From the NCBI GenBank assembly GCA_930980675.1, contig CAKNIU010000001.1:1-64000 (forward strand): a stretch of DNA of 64,000 bases. The letters run 5' to 3'. Both the position numbers and the translations under genes were made by a program. Source of the stretch: an uncultured Clostridium sp. GTDB taxonomy: Bacteria; Bacillota_A; Clostridia; TANB77; CAG-508. A model generated the notes under the pieces. It was given only the letters and a program-made list of their open reading frames with translations. It was not told the origin of the DNA and did no database searches. Shown in pieces: positions 34,901 through 43,819 of the stretch; within the stretch, counting starts at the first letter, position 1; every line of letters starts with the position of its first letter.

Positions 34901-37337
34901 TCTCAAGCCAAAGGAGTATCATATGACACATTAGAAACATATTACAGAAACATGAGTTTAGGAAGTAGCGTAAATGCATTTAGTAGTTATACAGAATTTG
35001 GTGCATATATGAACCAAGAGTATACAAATATGATAAATAGTGTGGACAAAGTTGGAGGCTTTTACGTAGGAAGATACGAAACAAGTACAAAGGCAAATGA
35101 TACAACAGCACCGGCAAATGCAGTAGTACAAAGCAAACTTGGAGCAAAACCTATAAGTAATGGAACATGGTACAGAGATTACTATGTACAAGATAGCAAT
35201 ATAAACACAAACAATCCATACTATGGATCAAAAAGTGTAACAAGCTCAATGATATGGGGAAGTCAATGGGATGCAATAATGAACTGGATGTTACAAGATG
35301 AAAATACAAAAGAATTTGTAACATCAATAACAGGAAACCATACAGAAGTATTATCAAACACGGGAATGTATACAGATGATTTGTCAAAAAATATATTTGA
35401 CTTATCATCAAATACAATGGAATGGACACAAACTGCTGACAATAATTATAGAAGATTTACAAGAGGAGCAGGTTCTGGAAATGTTAACAATATAATAGGA
35501 CAATGGACAGCATCGTCATATAATGATTGGTGGTCACCACCAAATCAAACAAATGCACTTTATACAAGAAATAACAATAACCAAGATGTTTATGGTAACT
35601 TCTTAGGAACTAGAATGGCACTGTATGTAAAAGAAGCAACAGATACAACAGCCCCAAGTGTAGAGATAGAGAGTACAGAAGCAGGAACAAATAATATAGA
35701 AGTAAAAGTAAAAGCAAGCGATAGTGAATCAGGAGTAAGCAAATATAAATATAGTATAAGCCTAGTGCCATATACAGATGGAAGCTTTAATGAAGGAACA
35801 AGTGTAATACAAACAGCAACAGCATATGCAGATGTATATACATTTAGTGGATTAAATGCAAATCAAACATACTACATAAGAGTAGAGGCAATAAATGGAG
35901 TAGGATTAACAGACACGGCATATAGCAGTGGAGTGCTAACAGATGCCCTAGAAGTAAAAGAAGGAGCAATAAAATTAGAAAAAACCTGGGGCAAAGACGG
36001 AGACGGAAGTGCATACTTTGAAATAAGTAGTGAAACGAACTTTGAAAATGAAGGATATCACTTAGAGTACCAAGTAGTAAAAAGCGGAGGAAGTTATAAT
36101 CCAAGTGGAACATGGACAAAAGGAGATACCGTAACAAAATTATCCGAAGGAGATACAATATACACAAGACTAAGTGATGGAACAAATATAGGAACATATG
36201 TAATGAGTAGCAGTATAGGAGAACTAGAGCAATATTCATATATAGATTCAACAGGAAAAGAATACACAGAAGAAGAAGCTAAGGCAAACCTAGGAAAAAC
36301 CACATATGATACAAACATAACATATGAAGATGCAAATGGAAACACAGCAACAATCCCAGCGGGATTTAAAGTAGGAACATCAGACTTAGTAAATACAATA
36401 GACAATGGACTAGTAATAGAAGATGCAGATAATAATCAGTATGTATGGATACCAGTAGAAAATGTAATATATGATGGACAAACACCAACAAGTAGTACAT
36501 ATAAACCAATGGTAAGATATCAAAGTGGAAGCTCTGCAAGTACATCAAACCAATATTTTGAAAATGTATATTATACATTTAGTGGAACAAGTTCAACAGC
36601 AAATACAGGAAATAGAGTAGGAGTATCTACAAGTTATAGAGAACCAAGTTTAGTAACAAATAGTAGTTCAAACTTATCATGGTTATATTCAGCAGGAAGT
36701 GGATATGATGCAACAAATTATACAAGTTTATCTCCACTAGGAATAACAAGCCCTACAAGTATGGGAGAATATTTAAATAATCAATATACAGACATGGTAC
36801 AAAGCGTAAATCAATACAAAGGATATTATGTAGGAAGATATGAGACAAGTTTATATACATCAACAGGAACAAATTCAACATCAGGAGTAATAGCGAAATC
36901 AGTAAAAGACCAAACCCCAATGAGAAGTGTAAACTGGTATAAAATGTACCTAGTAGAAAATAGCAATTATGAATATAATCCATATCATAATTCAGAAAGT
37001 GTAGTAAGCACAATGATAACTGGAAGCCAGTGGGATACAATGCTAAACTTTGTATTAACAGGCTCAGATAAAGGAAAAGTAACGCAAAGAACTGGAAATC
37101 ATACAGGAAGCCCAGCAGGAACAGGAAAATTCGGAAACGATATTATGTCAAACATATTCGACCTAAGCTCAAACGTGTGCGAATGGACACAGGAGGCTAA
37201 CTCGTCGACCTATCGTGCCTTTCGTGGCAGCTATTACGTTGTGTCAAGTACTTTTACGTCGGACCATCTCAATAATAATACTCCGACGAATAGCAATGGC
37301 TCTCTACGGTTCGCGCCTTGCACTTTATGTTAAGTAG
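28954..37337 (+). CDS. Giant pilin-anchored surface protein needing two +1 frameshifts at CGG
   Basis: Read as three segments (28954-29187, 29189-37306, 37308-37337), it encodes about 2793 residues. Residues 1-78 are a prepilin-like start: a leader ending in Gly, then ITLLSLVITIVVMLIL. A skipped C at 29188 joins this to the long frame, which contains about seven fibronectin type III-like domains (xTxGP... Y-Y-I-K/R-V... D-x-x-G-N patterns), interleaved beta-domains with G-D-x-x-Y-A-R-L-T-D-G, and three FGE/C-type-lectin-like modules, each starting EYVWIPV or similar (about 33005, 34665, 36435). A skipped C at 37307 restores the expected end LGSRLALYVK, matching LGTRMALYVK of module 2. Without shifting, products are a 100-residue pilin-like protein (stop at 29251-29253) and an altered C-terminus (stop at 37331-37333). 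The long frame has no ribosome site of its own. Probably an adhesin or ligand-binding fibre. Confidence 0.8.
29185..29191 (+). other. Proposed +1 frameshift site 1 (CCA-C-GGA)
   Basis: Frame 0 reads ACT CCA CGG AGA and then a short basic tail to a stop at 29251-29253. Skipping C29188 reads CCA GGA GAT ACC and enters the 2706-codon main frame. There is no homopolymer here. Confidence 0.7.
37130..37337 (+). other. Candidate DGR-type variable region at the end of the giant gene
   Basis: The final ~200 bp of the third lectin-type module switch abruptly from AT-rich codons (AGA, GGA, ACA) to CGT, GGC, TCG, ACG and CCG. Compared with modules 1 and 2, the backbone is kept (DLSSNVCEWTQEA, then R-x-x-R-G, then GSRLALYVK), while the residues between (STYRAF, SYYVVSSTFTSDHL) vary at codons compatible with A-to-any changes of AAC/AAT. 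This is the layout of variable regions of diversity-generating retroelements, which sit at the C-terminus of FGE/C-type-lectin proteins. No template repeat or reverse transcriptase was found in the window. Confidence 0.6.
37304..37310 (+). other. Proposed +1 frameshift site 2 (CTA-C-GGT)
   Basis: Frame 0 reads CTA CGG TTC and ends in TLC. Skipping C37307 gives L-G-S-R-L-A-L-Y-V-K then TAG at 37335-37337, which aligns without gaps to the ends of modules 1 (GTRLSLYL) and 2 (LGTRMALYVK). Confidence 0.7.
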
Positions 37338-37430
37338 CGCTTCAAACATACCTGAAATTCAAATTAAGCTAAATTAAATTACAAAAGAAACGTTCACTCT
37401 ATGTGAATAAAAAGAGGAAGGAGAAAAAAG

Positions 37431-37916
37431 ATGGCAAAGACATCAAAAAAAATCAAATTAAATTCACTTCTTATAGTATTAGCAATACTTGTAGTTCTAA
37501 TAATTGCAATAGTTGCAATTATTAGAATGAACCAAAATAACTCAGAAGAGCAAAATGGCAATGAAAGTAATGCTCAAAACACTGTAAGCTATGTTGAAGA
37601 AATAGAAGATGGTGTAAAGCTAAATACAAGTACAGCAATGAATACCAGCAAAACATTAAATGGCTTACTTATAAGCAATATACAATTAAGTAGTAGAAGT
37701 GGAATGACCAATCTTTTAGCAGATGTAACAAATAACAATTCAACTGCAACAACTGTAAAAACAGTAGAAATAACATTGTTATCAGAAGATGGTCAAGAAT
37801 TAACAAAACTAACTGGCATAATAAATGCAATGCAACCAGGAGAAACCACAGAACTAAATATTTCTACAACATCTAACTATGTTGAGGCATATGACTTTAC
37901 TATAACTGAAAAATAA
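37431..37916 (+). CDS. Membrane-anchored extracellular protein following the giant gene
   Basis: 161 residues: a Lys-rich start, one signal anchor (about 12-32), a polar linker, then a beta-rich domain (about 60-160) with repeated hydrophobic/polar alternation and a PGETTELNIS segment, resembling the FxLYD type of small extracellular domain. RBS AGGAAGGAG. It starts 93 bp after the giant gene and may be co-expressed as a partner (inference). Exact family not assigned. Confidence 0.65.
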   Translation: MAKTSKKIKLNSLLIVLAILVVLIIAIVAIIRMNQNNSEEQNGNESNAQNTVSYVEEIEDGVKLNTSTAMNTSKTLNGLLISNIQLSSRSGMTNLLADVTNNNSTATTVKTVEITLLSEDGQELTKLTGIINAMQPGETTELNISTTSNYVEAYDFTITEK

Positions 37917-37992
37917 TGTTATATACTTCTTAGCTGTTTTTGGTAAATAACCAGAAGCAGCTAATTTATTTCTTTACTTCTTAATATATTCA

Positions 37993-38001
37993 TGATATAA
38001 T
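37993..38001 (+). promoter_or_regulatory. Extended -10 promoter of the HEPN/MNT pair
   Basis: TGA followed directly by TATAAT, about 40 bases before the start of the HEPN gene. No clear -35. Confidence 0.5.
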
Positions 38002-38039
38002 ATCAATATAGTTAAAAGAGAAAAAGGGAGGCGATTAAA

Positions 38040-38438
38040 ATTAGTGATTTTGATAAAGTCGAGTATTGGAAAGAATTAGCTGAATATGATTTAGAAACTG
38101 CAAAAGCTATGTTAAAAAGTAAAAGATTTTTATATGTTGGTTTTATGTGTAATCAAGCTGTAGAAAAAATTTTTAAGGCATATTACGTAAAAACTAAAAA
38201 AGAGCAACCTCCTTACACTCATAAATTAATAAGATTGGCAGAGGAAAGTAACTTATATAAAACAATGAGTGAAGAACAAAAAGATTTTATATTTATGGTT
38301 ACACCATTAAATGTAGAGGCTAGATATCCAACTCAAAAGAAAGATATATTTGAATCTTTAAATAAGGGAAAATGTAAAGAGATAATAATTAAAACTGAGG
38401 AGATGATTAAATGGATAAAGCAAAAGTTAGAAGATTAG
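38040..38438 (+). CDS. HEPN-domain toxin-like protein with ATT start
   Basis: HEPN domain protein, 132 residues, of the type paired with a minimal nucleotidyltransferase in HEPN/MNT (HepT/MntA-like) toxin-antitoxin modules, where HEPN acts as RNase or target of adenylylation. Family features: YWKELAEYDLETAKAML, NQAVEKIFKAYY, PYTHKLIRLAEE, EARYPTQK. The first ATG (38109) would cut off the conserved first helix. The reading continues up to ATT AGT GAT at 38040, with GGAGG eight bases upstream. The usual start of this family is M-S-D-x-D-K-V, so ATG appears mutated to ATT. It may still work at low efficiency. Confidence 0.8.
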   Translation: MSDFDKVEYWKELAEYDLETAKAMLKSKRFLYVGFMCNQAVEKIFKAYYVKTKKEQPPYTHKLIRLAEESNLYKTMSEEQKDFIFMVTPLNVEARYPTQKKDIFESLNKGKCKEIIIKTEEMIKWIKQKLED

Positions 38439-38725
38439 TTGAACAATATGCAAAAGTAGTAATTGCGAATATGGTTGTAAATAAAATAATTTTATACGGT
38501 TCTTATGCTAGGGGAGACTATAGAAAAGATAGTGATATAGATGTGGCAGTGGTTGTTCCTAGAAGTAGCATTTCAAAAGATATATTAAAAGATATGGCAA
38601 AATTATACAAATTTACAGTGGGAGTATCAACTGATATAGAGCCAGTGCTAATTATAGATGAAGAAGACCCTAGTGGATTTTTAGAGAGTATATCAGAATA
38701 CGGAGAAGTTGTATACTCTAAATAA
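38411..38725 (+). CDS. MNT-type minimal nucleotidyltransferase antitoxin
   Basis: 104 residues with the polymerase-beta nucleotidyltransferase motif GSYARGDYRKDSDIDV (G-S-x10-D-x-D, about residues 28-42). In HEPN/MNT modules this protein adenylylates the HEPN partner and neutralises it. Its start overlaps the end of the HEPN gene by 28 bases, so translation is coupled. Confidence 0.88.
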   Translation: MDKAKVRRLVEQYAKVVIANMVVNKIILYGSYARGDYRKDSDIDVAVVVPRSSISKDILKDMAKLYKFTVGVSTDIEPVLIIDEEDPSGFLESISEYGEVVYSK

Positions 38726-38895
38726 ATCAAAAAAATACTTTAGGAAAGTGAATAAAAATAATTTTAAATTATGGACGTTTCTTTTAACAAAAGGGCGTCC
38801 TTAATTTAAATATGTCTCAATATTGCTTGAAAAATGATATTCATTAGTATATAATTTTTAAAAATAAGGCAATAATTAAAAGGAATGGAGTTTTT

Positions 38896-39795
38896 ATGAA
38901 AATAGAAAAAGTTTACTTTAATTCAATAGATAATTTAAATTTAATAGGTTTGTTACATACGCCTAAAAAGAAAACGGAAACAGTACTTATTTCAGTTCAT
39001 GGAATAACAAGCAATTGTCTAAAAAGAAGGGATGATGTTTTGGCACAAAAATGTACCGACTTAGGAATAGCATATTTTTGCTTTAACAATAGAGGTCATG
39101 AGATAATATGTAATTATGGTAGAATAGAGGATAATGATATGCACTTTTATGGTTCGGGTGCAGAGAACATTTATGATTCGTACTTTGACATAAAGGGTGC
39201 AATGATAGAAATGCAAAAAAGGGGATACAAAAAAATTATTTTACAAGGTCATAGCATGGGGTGTACAAAGGTGGTGTATACTTATAATGAATTTTTAAAT
39301 AATAATGAAACTACAATGCTAGATGCAATAACAGGAATTGTTTTACTTTCAATGGTAGATATACCAACAGCTTTAAAGCAAGTTTTAGGTAAAGACTACA
39401 AAAAAATTATTTCATACTTTGAATTGCTTAAAAAGAGAGGGAAAGGAGATAAACTTGTTGTATTAGATGCATCCACTCCACCAGTAAGGCCAAATACCAT
39501 ACTACAATATGCAGAGGATAATAAGAAAATAGATTTTGCAAAGTTTGGAGATAATAGAACAACATTCAGAGAACTAAATAATATTAAAGTACCATTATTT
39601 ATGAGATGGGGAAATATAAATGAACTTATTTTTCAAAATGCAGATGAGTTAGTTCAAAATCTTAATGCAAAGATAAAGAACAAAAATAAAGATATATCAT
39701 ATATAGCAGGAGCAAATCATAATTATACTGGCAAAGAAGAGGAGCTAGGAGAGCAAATTACTGATTTTATCAAGAAAAATAAATTACAATATTAA
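38896..39795 (+). CDS. Alpha/beta hydrolase
   Basis: 299 residues. The oxyanion region is VHGITSN, the nucleophile elbow GHSMGC (Ser, about residue 118), and a C-terminal GANHNYTG segment likely holds the catalytic His. An Asp is expected in the late strand region. Resembles DUF1749-like/serine aminopeptidase-type hydrolases. Substrate unknown. AAAAGGAATGGAG precedes the ATG. No signal peptide, so cytoplasmic. Confidence 0.85.
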   Translation: MKIEKVYFNSIDNLNLIGLLHTPKKKTETVLISVHGITSNCLKRRDDVLAQKCTDLGIAYFCFNNRGHEIICNYGRIEDNDMHFYGSGAENIYDSYFDIKGAMIEMQKRGYKKIILQGHSMGCTKVVYTYNEFLNNNETTMLDAITGIVLLSMVDIPTALKQVLGKDYKKIISYFELLKKRGKGDKLVVLDASTPPVRPNTILQYAEDNKKIDFAKFGDNRTTFRELNNIKVPLFMRWGNINELIFQNADELVQNLNAKIKNKNKDISYIAGANHNYTGKEEELGEQITDFIKKNKLQY

Positions 39796-39914
39796 ATAGA
39801 AAATGATTTTTTTACAAAGAATTGTTTGATTTTTAAATATGATTAGTTAAAGTTTTATGACTAAAAAACAATAATATTAAGCAAAAAATTTAACCAAAGA
39901 AAGGACTGTTTATC

Positions 39915-40793
39915 ATGAAAATTACAAAAAATGAAGCACTAGAGAAAATAGCCAATAGAATTAGAATGGATATTATAACAGAAGTGTATTATGCCAAATC
40001 AGGGCATCCAGGAGGTTCACTATCTATAGCAGACATAATGGCTGTTTTATATTTTAATGAAATGAATATTAGCAAAGATGACCCAGATAATGAGTCTAGA
40101 GATAGACTGGTTTTATCTAAAGGTCATGCCTCAGCTGCTCTTTATGCAGCTTTAGCTGAAAAGGGCTATTTTTCAAAAGAAGACCTTTTAACTTTTAGAA
40201 ATATAAATAGCAATTTGCAAGGTCACCCAGATATGACCAAAGTCAAAGGAGTGGATATGACAACAGGTTCGCTAGGACAAGGTTTATCAGTTGCAAATGG
40301 TATGGCTCTAGCTTCAAAAATGGATTCTATGGGATATAGGGTGTACTGTATTTTAGGTGATGGTGAATTAGATGAAGGACAAGTTTGGGAAGCGGCAATG
40401 ACAGCTTCTAAATACAAATTAGACAATTTGTGTGCTATAGTTGATTGCAATGGGCTTCAACTTACAGGTAGTACAGATGAAATAAAAGGCTTAAACATAG
40501 AAGATATTGAACAAAAATTTAGAAGTTTTGGATTTAATACAATAACTATTAATGGAAATGATATATTTTCTATATTAAATGCTTTTGGAGTGGCAGATAT
40601 GACTAAAGATAAGCCATCTGTAATTTTAGCAAAAACAATAAAGGGCAAAGGCATATCTTTTATGGAAAAAGATGTTGCTTGGCATGGAAAAGCACCAAAT
40701 GATGAAGAATATCAAAAGGCAATTGAGGAGCTTGTGGAAAGAGACAAAGAAATTGATAGCAAGATGGTAAGTGAATCAAAAGAAAATAAATAG
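39915..40793 (+). CDS. Transketolase, N-terminal subunit
   Basis: The thiamine-diphosphate-binding half of a split transketolase, 292 residues. Key segments are SGHPGGSLSIADI, DRLVLSKGHAS, GSLGQGLSVANGMA and the ThDP motif GDGELDEGQVWEA followed by NLCAIVDCNG. Works with the next gene in the non-oxidative pentose phosphate pathway. RBS AAAGAAAGGA. Confidence 0.95.
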   Translation: MKITKNEALEKIANRIRMDIITEVYYAKSGHPGGSLSIADIMAVLYFNEMNISKDDPDNESRDRLVLSKGHASAALYAALAEKGYFSKEDLLTFRNINSNLQGHPDMTKVKGVDMTTGSLGQGLSVANGMALASKMDSMGYRVYCILGDGELDEGQVWEAAMTASKYKLDNLCAIVDCNGLQLTGSTDEIKGLNIEDIEQKFRSFGFNTITINGNDIFSILNAFGVADMTKDKPSVILAKTIKGKGISFMEKDVAWHGKAPNDEEYQKAIEELVERDKEIDSKMVSESKENK

Positions 40794-40852
40794 TAAAAAT
40801 AAATATACTATATAAAAAATAAATCTTTGAAAAAAGGTAGAAAGAGGAAACT

Positions 40853-41770
40853 ATGGAAAAACAAGCAACAAGAGAGAGTTTTGGAAGAGCTTTAGAAGAG
40901 CTTGGAATGGAAAATAAAAAAGTAGTTGTATTAGATGCAGATCTATATAACTCAACAAAAACAGAATATTTTAAAGAAAAATATCCAGATAGATTTATAA
41001 ATGTAGGTATAGCAGAAGCAGATATGATAGGTACATCAGCAGGTCTTGCTACTTGTGGTAAAATACCATATGCAAGTACATTTGCAGCATTTGCCACAGG
41101 AAGAGTTTATGACCAAATAAGGACTAGTATAGCATATCCAAAGCTAAATGTAAAAATATGTGCAACTCATGCAGGTGTTACTGTAGGAGAAGATGGAGCA
41201 ACTCATCAAATGCTAGAAGATATAAATTTGATGAGAGGCTTACCTAATATGGTTGTTATGTCTACATCAGATGATATAGAAACAAAATGGGCTGTAAAAG
41301 AAATAGCAAAATACAATGGACCTGTGTATTTAAGACTTTCAAGATATAAAGTACCAAGCATTTATGATGAAAAGGCAAAGTTTGAAATTGGAAAAGGTAT
41401 TCAAATTGGAAATGGTACTGATGCAACTATTTTTGCTACAGGAGTAACTGTATCCGAAGCGATAGAAGCTCAAAAAATATTAAAAGAACAGGGAATAGAT
41501 GTAAGGGTTGTAGATATTCACACAATAAAACCAATAGACAAAGATTTAATAATTAAATGTGCAAAAGAAACAAAAAAATTAATTTCAGTAGAAGATCATA
41601 GTATAATAGGTGGATTAGGAAGTGCAATAAGTGAAGTATTAACAGATAATTATCCCAAAAAATTAGTTAGAATGGGAATAGATGACACTTTTGGAAGATC
41701 TGGTAGAGCAGAAGATTTGATAAAATATTATGGCATAGACAAAAATGCAATAGTAGAAGAATTATCATAA
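40853..41770 (+). CDS. Transketolase, C-terminal subunit
   Basis: The pyrimidine-binding and C-terminal half of the split enzyme, 305 residues: VVVLDADLYNSTKT, FINVGIAEADMIGTSAGLA, a late VRVVDIHTIKPID, and GGLGSAISEVL. It starts 59 bp after the N-terminal subunit gene and has AGAAAGAGG upstream. The split form is common in Clostridia and other anaerobes. Confidence 0.95.
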   Translation: MEKQATRESFGRALEELGMENKKVVVLDADLYNSTKTEYFKEKYPDRFINVGIAEADMIGTSAGLATCGKIPYASTFAAFATGRVYDQIRTSIAYPKLNVKICATHAGVTVGEDGATHQMLEDINLMRGLPNMVVMSTSDDIETKWAVKEIAKYNGPVYLRLSRYKVPSIYDEKAKFEIGKGIQIGNGTDATIFATGVTVSEAIEAQKILKEQGIDVRVVDIHTIKPIDKDLIIKCAKETKKLISVEDHSIIGGLGSAISEVLTDNYPKKLVRMGIDDTFGRSGRAEDLIKYYGIDKNAIVEELS

Positions 41771-41832
41771 AGAAGGAGTTACCTAAAGCAAAGATTTAGG
41801 CACTCACATAGGCATTTTGCAAATATAAGAAG

Positions 41833-41862
41833 AAAAACTCCTGAACCGCAGAGGTTCAGGAG
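41833..41862 (-). terminator. Terminator of the minus-strand membrane gene
   Basis: 10-bp stem (41838-41847 with 41853-41862) followed on the minus strand by a T run (A run at 41833-41837). Confidence 0.75.
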
Positions 41863-41868
41863 AAAGAC

Positions 41869-42540
41869 TTATGATATAGTTTTTAGTATAAAGCTGATAA
41901 CGAGTAGGATTATGAGAGATAGCCAAAAATGTGCAAATGCTAGTTCTATTAGATAAACACTAATAAAACAGGTGACTATAAAGCAAAAGAACTTTGCAAT
42001 ACCGTCAATGCATATATGACTTTTGAAGATGCATCTTATTAATATTTCAAACAAAAATACTGCTTCAACAATCATTGCCGGATTAATGAATATTAGTAAA
42101 GGAATAGATAAAATTAAATAAACTATTTCCCTAAAAAGGCTAATATCCATGAAACTGCAAATGATGTGTATTGCAATCAATGTGACTGCTATGTTAAAAA
42201 TAGGATGAGATAATATTGTTGAGTAAATATTTAAACCATTTATACATAGCAGTATAATAAATGAAATCACTATTCCCCATAGACCTAACCGAACAAACAG
42301 CATATACCCAAAGTAAATTATGAGTATAATCCATAAGGCTGCAGTAGAATTGTTTGTACCAAATAAAAACTTGATAAATCTTGCCATTGTATAGTAACAC
42401 AAAAAAACAAGAATAGGTTGATTTAAATAGTTGCTCGAAGTTTTAAGTGTTTGGAAGCCGACTAATGTACATACAATTAGTATGCCAATTTGGACTATTT
42501 TGGGTAAGAACCCTAGATAGTAGAGCATGTCTGTAAACAT
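41869..42540 (-). CDS. Polytopic membrane protein of unknown function
   Basis: 223 residues from the ATG at 42540, which has AAGGAGG eight bases upstream. Six to seven hydrophobic helices with almost no soluble part. No family recognised. It contains one in-frame CGG (42289-42291, read V-R-L, after a codon ending in T), one of only three ordinary CGG codons in the window. Together with a GC-rich terminator this hints at acquisition from elsewhere, but the evidence is thin. Confidence 0.65.
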   Translation of the reverse strand: MFTDMLYYLGFLPKIVQIGILIVCTLVGFQTLKTSSNYLNQPILVFLCYYTMARFIKFLFGTNNSTAALWIILIIYFGYMLFVRLGLWGIVISFIILLCINGLNIYSTILSHPIFNIAVTLIAIHIICSFMDISLFREIVYLILSIPLLIFINPAMIVEAVFLFEILIRCIFKSHICIDGIAKFFCFIVTCFISVYLIELAFAHFWLSLIILLVISFILKTIS

Positions 42541-42756
42541 ATATAAATCCTCCTTGGTGGTTGTCATCATAAGTCTTTTTATGCCAAGTATAGTTTGATT
42601 ATATCATTTAATTATGTAAAATACAAGCTGCGAATTGTAACACGAACATTTATTATAAAAAAATTTAATAAAATACTTGCTAAAAGGAATTTTTTAGTAT
42701 ATCATATAACAAAGTGTAAATAATAACACGTAAGAATATTTGAAAGGAGAAATATA

Positions 42757-43059
42757 ATGGACGAAAATAATGAAGAATTAGACAATATTGTAACTCTTAA
42801 AGATGAAGATGGAAACGATGTTAAGTTTGAATTCTTAGATTTAATAGACTATGAAGGTGAGGAATATGTAGTACTACTTCCAGCTGAAGAAGCAGAAGAT
42901 GCAGAACCAGAAGAAGTAGTTATCCTTCAATTAGAAAAAGATGCTGACGAAAATAGTGATGAAGAAACATATGTAAGTGTTGATGATGAAAACGTATTAA
43001 ATGCAGTATTTGAAATATTCAAAGAAAAATTTAAAGATGAATTTAACTTCGTAGACTAA
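42757..43059 (+). CDS. DUF1292 (YrzB-like) acidic protein
   Basis: 100 residues, strongly acidic. The pattern TLKDEDGNDVKFEFLDLIDYEGEEYVVLLP and the late VDDENVLNAVFEIFKEKFKDE match DUF1292, a small conserved Firmicute protein of unknown function. GAAAGGAG upstream. Confidence 0.88.
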   Translation: MDENNEELDNIVTLKDEDGNDVKFEFLDLIDYEGEEYVVLLPAEEAEDAEPEEVVILQLEKDADENSDEETYVSVDDENVLNAVFEIFKEKFKDEFNFVD

Positions 43060-43107
43060 TTAGGTTTTTCAGAAATTGAATAACTTTTGGTTTAGGTTAG
43101 TTTCTAG

Positions 43108-43140
43108 AGCCTTTTGGTAGTTGTGTCCAAAAGGCTTTTG
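43108..43140 (+). terminator. Terminator after the DUF1292 gene
   Basis: 10-bp perfect stem (43108-43117 with 43127-43136), loop of nine, then TTTT. Confidence 0.75.
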
Positions 43141-43192
43141 AAGAATTGTTGATTAGAGCAAAAATTATTTCTTTAGAAAGGAAAAAATAGAA

Positions 43193-43663
43193 ATGAGAAC
43201 TTTTGCAAACTGGATGATAGCAATGTTTATGATAATGTACTGGGCCTTTAGAGTGGTTGTTGCATATCAAGCATCAGTATATGCTGAATTTTTTGTACAA
43301 CCTATAAATTTAACATTAGAAATAATTTTATTATTTGTAACTGTTGTATGTATAGTATTGGTATTTAAAAGGAAACTTATAGGAGCTATAATTTACTTTT
43401 TGTGCTACTTTGGATATTTTGGATGGGATTTATTTAATCAAGTACTTCCTATATTTACAAATGGACAAGCAGAGATAACAAGTCCTATGGGAGCTTTTAC
43501 ATCATTTTTAGGAATAATACTTGCTTTTGCTGTACTTTTGGACTTATTTGTTGACAAAGGCAGAAAGCCAAAAGACAAAAAAACAGATTGGTTTTATACA
43601 AACAAAGAATATGATAGGCAGTTGGATGAAAGGGCAGATAAAAATAATTATAGGACATTGTAA
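43193..43663 (+). CDS. Four-helix membrane protein of unknown function
   Basis: 156 residues with four membrane segments (about 5-25, 37-57, 60-80, 100-122) and a polar Lys/Asp/Tyr-rich cytoplasmic tail. No family recognised. AGAAAGGA precedes the ATG. Confidence 0.65.
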   Translation: MRTFANWMIAMFMIMYWAFRVVVAYQASVYAEFFVQPINLTLEIILLFVTVVCIVLVFKRKLIGAIIYFLCYFGYFGWDLFNQVLPIFTNGQAEITSPMGAFTSFLGIILAFAVLLDLFVDKGRKPKDKKTDWFYTNKEYDRQLDERADKNNYRTL

Positions 43664-43666
43664 AAA

Positions 43667-43819
43667 ATGGGAGTAATAGGTGTAGTAGCTTTCGTAATTA
43701 TATATTTAGAAATAATATTCAAAATATTTGTAAGTGAAATAAATAGAAGTGTAGCAAATAAATTTACTATGAGCCAGTCGTTCTTAAAATACAATATTTA
43801 TGAAAAATTGGTAAAATAA
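43667..43819 (+). CDS. Possible 50-residue membrane peptide
   Basis: An ORF starting four bases after the previous stop: one hydrophobic helix (about 2-22) and a basic tail. No clear ribosome site, but the close spacing would allow translational coupling. Not recognised. Confidence 0.35.
   Translation: MGVIGVVAFVIIYLEIIFKIFVSEINRSVANKFTMSQSFLKYNIYEKLVK

Noticed and set aside
30855..37040. Many long minus-strand ORFs opposite the giant gene
   Set aside because: They are Leu/His-rich mirror frames of an Asn/Thr-rich repetitive gene, with no ribosome sites or family features.
37338..37430. Template repeat or reverse transcriptase of a DGR next to the variable tail
   Set aside because: The short gap contains no copy of the tail, and none of the window's proteins has reverse-transcriptase motifs.
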